DNA of 64,000 nucleotides. It comes from Streptomyces sp. NBC_00250. GTDB taxonomy: Bacteria > Actinomycetota > Actinomycetes > Streptomycetales > Streptomycetaceae. The position numbers and the translations under genes were made by a program. The first letter of the stretch is position 1. Each line of letters begins with the position of its first letter. Where the stretch lies: the NCBI RefSeq assembly GCF_036192275.1, contig NZ_CP108089.1, positions 47,823 to 111,822 of the forward strand. Direction: 5' to 3'. Under the pieces are notes generated by a model. It saw only the letters and a program-made list of their open reading frames with translations, was not told the DNA's origin and did no database searches. Shown here in pieces: positions 59,828 to 64,000 of this stretch.

Positions 59828-60035
59828 GCCTGCAGCAAACTGCCCTCGCCACCTGAACTCCCAGTGTTTCAGATGACCCCGGAAACACTCGGACGCCGCA
59901 GTTCGGAGGCCGTATGAACCCGGCCGCTGTCGAACGGCACCGTCGTTCAGAAACGTTCAACCCGTTCCGCGGACGCCCTGGCAGCGCCTCCCCTACGGTG
60001 GATGCCGCGCCATGACATGGGACGGGGGAGAAGCT

Positions 60036-61175
60036 GTGACGCAGGTCGAGATCGGGGCGGATCCGGAGGACGTCGAGGCCATCGCCGCGTATGAGGAAGC
60101 GCTCCAGGCCTTCGTCTTCGACCTGAACAAACTGCACATTCAGTTCGGTGCCCCGTCCTACTCCCAGATCGTCGGAGCCTCGGTTCGGCCCAAGCTCACC
60201 AAGGCCGGCCTGAACGAGGTGCTGTCCGGCAAGAGGCTTCCCTCGCGTGAGGCGCTGCTGGAGTTCGTACGAGTGGTGAGCAATCCGGTGCCCACTCCGG
60301 TGGGGACCCGGGCGGGGCATGTCGCCAACCGGCAGCTCATGGACCACTGGCGCGACAGGTGGGGAGCGGTCAAGCTCCTGCAGCGGCAGGTCCAGGCCCC
60401 CTGGAAGCGTCTCAAGAACACGGTCAAGGAAGCCCTGGAGCAAGCCGTGAGCGATGCCGAGAGCGTCCGCAACGCGGCACGTGAGCAAGCTGACCGGGTG
60501 CGCAGCGACGCTCTGGCGGAGGCCGATGCCATCCGCGCGGCGGCACGCGAGGAAGCGGCCCGGATCGTGAACACAGCCGCCCAGCGCTCCAGCGGCACCG
60601 AGATCGGGCAGGTGGATGTCGCTGCCTTGTTCCGTGCCAAGTGGAAGCCCTTCGAGGCGGCTGAGTCCCTAGTCTCCATCAACACGGAATACGACCCTCC
60701 GCCGCCTCCTTTCTGGTTCTCGCTACTGGACTCCCGCCCTCTGCTGCCGGAGGGCGGCGGGGTGGAACCCGTCGCCCAGCTCTCGCCCGGCACCTGGTAC
60801 TTGGCGCTCGAACGGCAGGGAAAGGGGCTTGTCGCGGAAACTGACGACGGTGCGAGGGGGGTGCTTCATGACGCATCCGGCATCCAGCGAGACTTCGTGA
60901 TCAGAGATAAGCAGGGCTGGGCGGCCTTGGCGGTCGGCAACGCGCCCAAGTCCCTCTTCCTGAGGAACGAGGAGCGTGTCCCTCGGTCCTTCTGGTTCGC
61001 CGTACCTGATTCCCGCCCGCTGATGCCGGAGGATGGCAGCTCGGAGCCCGTTGACCAGCTTTCGCCTGGTACCTGGTACCTGGCGCTCGAACGGCAAGGG
61101 CAACACCTTCTGGTGGAGACGGTTGAGGGCACGCGAGGCGTCCTCAGAAGCACGCTCGGTATTCAGCGCGGCTGA
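60036..61175 (+). CDS. Putative DNA-binding protein with coiled coil and duplicated C-terminal module
   Basis: 379 residues from GTG 60036, chosen because GGGGGAG lies 5 bp upstream; an ATG at 60012 has no ribosome site. Residues about 30-75 look like a helix-turn-helix (SYSQIVGASVRPKLTKAGLN then VLSGKRLPSREALLEFVRVV), a layout common in Streptomyces proteins with appended sensor domains. Residues 125-185 form a long Ala/Arg/Glu heptad coiled coil (AREQADRVRSDALAEADAIR). The C-terminus carries the same 60-residue module twice: DSRPLLPEGG ... LSPGTWYLALERQGKGLVAE and DSRPLMPEDG ... LSPGTWYLALERQGQHLLVE. I do not recognise the module. It may bind a ligand or peptidic partner. Confidence 0.75.
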   Translation: MTQVEIGADPEDVEAIAAYEEALQAFVFDLNKLHIQFGAPSYSQIVGASVRPKLTKAGLNEVLSGKRLPSREALLEFVRVVSNPVPTPVGTRAGHVANRQLMDHWRDRWGAVKLLQRQVQAPWKRLKNTVKEALEQAVSDAESVRNAAREQADRVRSDALAEADAIRAAAREEAARIVNTAAQRSSGTEIGQVDVAALFRAKWKPFEAAESLVSINTEYDPPPPPFWFSLLDSRPLLPEGGGVEPVAQLSPGTWYLALERQGKGLVAETDDGARGVLHDASGIQRDFVIRDKQGWAALAVGNAPKSLFLRNEERVPRSFWFAVPDSRPLMPEDGSSEPVDQLSPGTWYLALERQGQHLLVETVEGTRGVLRSTLGIQRG

Positions 61176-61249
61176 CCCACGTCGTCCTGCTCCTGAGGGC
61201 TGTCCCGTAAACGATCTTCAGGTCGCCCGAACATGCTTGGCTGCAGTGC

Positions 61250-61364
61250 AGCCCGCTGCTCCATCCGGCGAGGGCGAGGCTGTGCATGCGGGCGATGCAG
61301 AGCATGGCGCGGTGGATGCCGTCGTCCTTGAGGCGGCAGTCGCGGAGGGTCGTACCCCGCAAGG
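61250..61364 (-). pseudogene. C-terminal remnant of an IS5-family transposase
   Basis: The minus strand encodes LRGTTLRDCRLKDDGIHRAM followed by LCIARMHSLALAGW, the typical C-terminus of Streptomyces IS5-type transposases. Just beyond it, GGGCTGTCCCGTAAACGATC (61198-61217) resembles a terminal inverted repeat of such elements. The rest of the transposase is absent, so this is a relic marking a past insertion. Confidence 0.65.
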
Positions 61365-61393
61365 CCGTCGCGCGGGGCGGCTATGCGAGGTGT

Positions 61394-61813
61394 TCAGCCG
61401 GCGGTGGTCAGGTTGGCGACCTGGGCGGCGTACCGGGCTCGTCGTTGCTCGGTGAAGCGGGCGGGTTCGGCGGCTTTGATCTCTGGGATCCGCATGACGG
61501 GGGAGGAGACCGCGCCGCCGGTGAGCAGTGGGTGGAGTTGGTAGAGGCCGTCCTGAAGGTTCCAGACGAGTCCGGACTCGCGGAGTTCCTTGAAGCCCCG
61601 GTTCACGGTCGGCTTGCTGGCGCCCAGTTCGGTACACATCTCGTTCTGGCTGATCTGAGCGGTGCCGGTCTGCGGGTCACTCAGGTACAGGAGCTCGTCG
61701 AGGACGCGGCGCCCGGCGGTTGAGATGTCTACGAGGGCCAGAAGGCGCAGGACGTTGCGGGGGATCGTAACGGGGGCATCGGTCGGGGGGCCGGGTGTGT
61801 AAGAGCTGCTCAC
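61394..61813 (-). CDS. Winged-helix RepL-like protein 2
   Basis: 139 residues from GTG 61813, overlapping the stop of the upstream gene by 4 bp. The core TAQISQNEMCTELGASKPTV followed by NRGFKELRESGLVWNLQDGL is a winged helix, and the final YQLHPLLTGG is the short beta-turn seen at the same place in RepL-type plasmid proteins (normally LNP then a Gly). The C-terminal tail is basic. Together with protein 1 it forms a two-gene operon behind three operator-like repeats. A role in replication initiation or copy control of a linear plasmid is possible; a plain transcription factor is the alternative. Confidence 0.7.
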   Translation of the reverse strand: MSSSYTPGPPTDAPVTIPRNVLRLLALVDISTAGRRVLDELLYLSDPQTGTAQISQNEMCTELGASKPTVNRGFKELRESGLVWNLQDGLYQLHPLLTGGAVSSPVMRIPEIKAAEPARFTEQRRARYAAQVANLTTAG

Positions 61814-62490
61814 GGAGCCTCACCGCTTCCGATCAGGTCGACGTTGGAACGAGGATATGCCGCTCGTGGTCCTGCGCTCGCCTTGCGTACCGGACGCCGC
61901 TGGCGCAACGCGACGACCTTCTCCTTGCGGTGCGCGGTCTCGATCGCCTTCTTCTCTGCAGTCCGCGCTTCGCGCCACTCGGTGGGGTAGTTGGGGTGAG
62001 GGATGATGCAGGCGGGGCCCTTGGCGTCGTTCCATAGCTTCTGCCAATTCTCCTGCTCGCCGGAGGTACCGGCCACCGTCAGCCACGGGTTCAGCTGGAG
62101 GATGCCGCGCTTGGCGGTACGCATCCACCCGATGTGGGCGAAGAACTGGCTGGCCTCGTTCACGGAGGCAGCCGACAGGTTGCACTGGTCCTGGAGGCCT
62201 CGCTGCGTGATACGGACGAAGCCACGGGCGGTGGCCCGGGTCTGGTCGTCGGCTCGGTTGGCATTCTGACTGGCCACCAGCTTGCACCATACCTGGAACC
62301 AGGAGCCGGGCATCTTGAGGCTGCCGAGTACGTCCATCAGTAGCCGGGCGTCCAGCACGTAGCCGCTGCACTTCGCGCTTGCGGCGAACTCCCGGCCCTT
62401 GATCTTCTCCACACCTAGGACCAGGCCGCCCTTGCCGTCCGACCGTGTGACCACGCGCTCGCCGGGGCGGACGATCGGCAGCTGCTCCAT
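61810..62490 (-). CDS. Winged-helix RepL-like protein 1
   Basis: 226 residues from ATG 62490 with GGAGGACCG upstream. The central winged helix reads FVRITQRGLQDQCNLSAASV then NEASQFFAHIGWMRTAKRGI, ending in LQLNPWLTVAG, the LNP-type ending shared with Firmicute RepL proteins. The C-terminal 70 residues are basic (RKEKVVALRQRRPVRKASAG) and could contact DNA. Upstream are three near-identical inverted repeats (62552-62675). In linear Streptomyces plasmids replication genes and iterons often lie together, so this is a candidate replication or copy-control protein. I have no close named homologue in mind. Confidence 0.72.
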   Translation of the reverse strand: MEQLPIVRPGERVVTRSDGKGGLVLGVEKIKGREFAASAKCSGYVLDARLLMDVLGSLKMPGSWFQVWCKLVASQNANRADDQTRATARGFVRITQRGLQDQCNLSAASVNEASQFFAHIGWMRTAKRGILQLNPWLTVAGTSGEQENWQKLWNDAKGPACIIPHPNYPTEWREARTAEKKAIETAHRKEKVVALRQRRPVRKASAGPRAAYPRSNVDLIGSGEAP

Positions 62491-62551
62491 CGGAACGGTC
62501 CTCCAGGATGATCACCGCTTTGGACAGCACGGTAGCACTAGGTAAACCGGA

Positions 62552-62675
62552 TTGTTCTGGACACCTAGAACAAGCAGTGGCCCACAGTTGCCTGACGATC
62601 CGTCAGGGATGGACTGTGTTTGTTCTAGATTTCCAGAACACTCGGGAGCGGTTTGTTCTGGAAATCTAGAACAAA
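62552..62675. repeat. Three operator/iteron-like inverted repeats upstream of the RepL-like genes
   Basis: Site 1: TTGTTCT (62552-62558) ... AGAACAA (62567-62573). Site 2: TTGTTCT (62620-62626) ... AGAACA (62635-62640). Site 3: CGGTTTGTTCT (62649-62659) ... AGAACAAACCG (62668-62678), with 11-bp perfect arms. All have 8-bp centres. Sites 2 and 3 are exact reverse complements of each other over 22 bp. They begin 62 bp ahead of the start at 62490 and look like binding sites for the encoded winged-helix proteins or an origin element. Confidence 0.8.
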
Positions 62676-62679
62676 CCGT

Positions 62680-63369
62680 TTCACATCACTGCAGGTCAGA
62701 GCCACTTTCTGCGCGGAGCGCTCTTATCTATTACTAGAGCTCCACCACAGGCAACAGGCCCCAGCACCTCACGGGATGAACAGCGGGCAGTAGCGGGGTA
62801 CGTCGGCCACCAAAACCACCCGATCGAGGGGCCTACCGCCTTGACTGACCGTTGACCGACCTCGCTTCGCGTGCGGCACCGTGGCTCGGTGCGGGGACGG
62901 TAGTGCTGTTCGGCAGGTTCACTGGTGCTGGGCTGGGGTGCGGCGGTCCTGGGGTGCTGTTTGGTGGGTGGGGTGTTTGTCGCCCCTGTGGGCGGGTGTG
63001 ACGGGCCGTCTGTTGAGCGACACGCTGACTGCCACGGGGCCGGTGGGTCTGTGGCAGTGGTCTTGTTCCTGGTGTCACCGGTCAGTTCCGGGCACGGTTG
63101 TGCAGGTTGGTTGAGCGTTGCGCAGTTTCACTGACCGGCAACAGCAAGAGTGAGGGGTTTGGTCCGGTGGGGGTGGTACGCCCGCTCCAGTATCTAGCTT
63201 GCCCTAAAAATGAAGCACAGGCTGTGGCTGGCGCGCCTGGGCAGTTGACGGACTGCCGACGGGGGTGTGGTGAGGGTGTTCACTCTTTCGCCGGCAGCCT
63301 GGAGAGTTCTGCCGGAAGGATGAATTACGTACTGCCGGGCGTCTGGCCAGCGTTTGTTTTGGAGCACAG
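62680..63369. other. Gene-free subtelomeric spacer
   Basis: About 690 bp with no credible gene in any frame. It is G/T-rich on the plus strand between 62900 and 63170 (GGGGTGCTGTTTGGTGGGTG-like runs) and lacks the palindromes of the terminal 450 bp. It must contain the promoter of the cold-shock gene remnant at 63370. Confidence 0.5.
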
Positions 63370-63424
63370 ATGACTGAGGTTCAGGGCATGGTCAAGCGGT
63401 TCAACGCGGAGAAGGGGTACGAGG
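63370..63424 (+). pseudogene. Cold-shock protein gene, truncated after about 18 codons
   Basis: ATG 63370 follows TTGGAG. The first residues MTEVQGMVKRFNAEKGYEV match the N-terminal beta strand of CspA-type proteins (usual form GTVKWFNxEKGFGFI). Similarity stops at about 63424, and the frame then reads into GGGGCCGGCCCCTC-type terminal repeat DNA. The RNP motifs and the rest of the 67-residue domain are missing, so the gene is cut by the junction with the terminal sequence. Confidence 0.65.
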
Positions 63425-63440
63425 TTCGTCACTCTGGACG

Positions 63441-64000
63441 GGGCCGGCCCCTCTTGGGTCGCCAGAGCGCAGCGGAGGGACTGCCTGACTGTGCCTGGGA
63501 TGGGGTGCATAGCAGCCTAGGGGTTCTTTTCGTTCTTGGGCTGTGCAAGTAGTGCCTCGTGCGCAGCACGGAACTGGGTGCGCAGTGTGGGCGGGTAAGC
63601 GCAGCGTCCCGCCCATACAACAGTCCCCTCCTTGAGGCTCGCGCAGCGAGCTTTTCCATTTCGAGGCTCGCGCAGCGAGCCTTTTCGGGGCTTGCGCAGC
63701 GAGCCTTTCCATCCATTCCAGGCTCGCGTAGCGAGCCCTCTCCACCAGCGCTCCCGCAGAGCGGGAGCGCAACCACCGCGCGCAGCGCGGTGGTTCGCTG
63801 GCACATTGCGCAGCAATGTGGTCCCGCCCTAAACACGCCCCCTCTTTGAGGCTCGCGCAGCGAGCCTTCCCCACCCGCAACCCGGACCGCGCAGCGGGCC
63901 GGCCCCTCAGTCCCCGGAGCGCAGCGGAGCGCTCACCGCTACGCGGGGTGCGGTGAGCGCAGCGAACCGCTGCGCTTGCTTAGCGCGCAGCGCTAAGGGA
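63441..64000. repeat. Telomere-like palindrome array at the right end
   Basis: At least eleven palindromes with 3-nt loops, mostly GCA: CGTGC at 63558; GGCTCGC-type at 63637, 63665, 63689, 63721 and 63849; 63748-63770; 63771-63795; 63802-63820; 63957-63975; and CTTAGCGC-GCA-GCGCTAAG at 63979-63997, 3 bp from the edge. Another has 11-bp arms and a 10-nt loop (63929-63960). GGGCCGGCCCCTC and GAGCGCAGCGGAG each occur twice (63441, 63896; 63465, 63917). Such arrays fold into the 3' overhang structures bound by Tap/Tpg at ends of linear Streptomyces DNA. Confidence 0.88.
63748..63820 (-). repeat. Core resembling archetypal Streptomyces telomere palindromes II-IV
   Basis: Read on the minus strand the order is ACATTGC-TGC-GCAATGT, then AACCACCGCGC-TGC-GCGCGGTGGTT, then GCGCTCCCGC-TCT-GCGGGAGCGC. 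From memory this is the order, spacing and partly the sequence of palindromes II-IV of archetypal telomeres. Palindrome I (CCCGCGGAGCGGG) is not present; only a GCGGGACC remnant precedes, followed outward by 180 bp of other palindromes. Confidence 0.7.

Noticed and set aside
63429..63880. Short open frames within the terminal palindromes
   Set aside because: They translate repeat DNA (repeated SLREP/RCASL-like words) and have no start context; the DNA is better explained as telomere.

Overview
The window looks like the end of a linear Streptomyces replicon. The evidence is the very high GC content, GTG/TTG starts and overlapping stop/start codons, a telomere-maintenance pair (tap-tpg) at 47.3-50.1 kb, and a dense array of GC-rich palindromes with GCA loops running up to the right edge. 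Two RepL-like genes with inverted repeats close to that edge leave open whether this is a chromosome arm or a linear plasmid. I cannot tell whether the molecule really stops at base 64000.

Layout. 1-4.5 kb holds two quinone-oxidoreductase-type dehydrogenases (the first cut by the window edge), an IS481 transposase remnant, and an MFS exporter with its ArsR-like regulator and operator. 4.6-47 kb is a type I modular polyketide cluster bracketed by two IS701-like, apparently non-catalytic transposase-family proteins. Its left wing carries an acyl-CoA carboxylase alpha subunit, a soluble histidine kinase coupled to a flavin reductase, and a class III aminotransferase. Next come a tightly coupled operon (gamma-butyrolactone-receptor-like TetR, type II thioesterase, metallophosphoesterase, phosphopantetheinyl transferase, 47-residue protein) and two SnoaL-like proteins. 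The core is three PKS genes (15997-42196), followed by an SDR. The right wing carries an AfsA-family butyrolactone synthase, a second receptor-like TetR and a SARP activator. 47-64 kb is the subtelomeric zone: tap-tpg, an ECF42-type sigma factor fused to a degenerate integrase with its DGPF partner, a P-loop kinase-like protein, a hydrolase, a Doc-like toxin/antitoxin pair, two secreted proteins, RepL-like genes with operator-like repeats, a truncated cold-shock gene, and the palindromic end.

How the cluster should work. The PKS reads KSQ-AT-ACP / KS-AT-DH-KR-ACP x4 / thioester reductase, and all ATs carry the malonyl-type HAFH motif. Reductive release gives a C10 aldehyde that the aminotransferase can convert to an amine. 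The DH of module 3 has lost its catalytic Asp and the surrounding segment, so a C5 hydroxyl should survive. If the SDR oxidises it, the amine can close to a six-membered imine. This is the logic of coelimycin, streptazone and argimycin-type piperidine alkaloids. The epoxidase/monooxygenase of those pathways is absent here, and the SnoaL pair, orphan kinase, metallophosphoesterase and 47-residue protein are unexplained. Regulation appears to use a local butyrolactone circuit: AfsA, two receptor-like TetR proteins and ACCG-N6-CGGT operators in front of both TetR genes.
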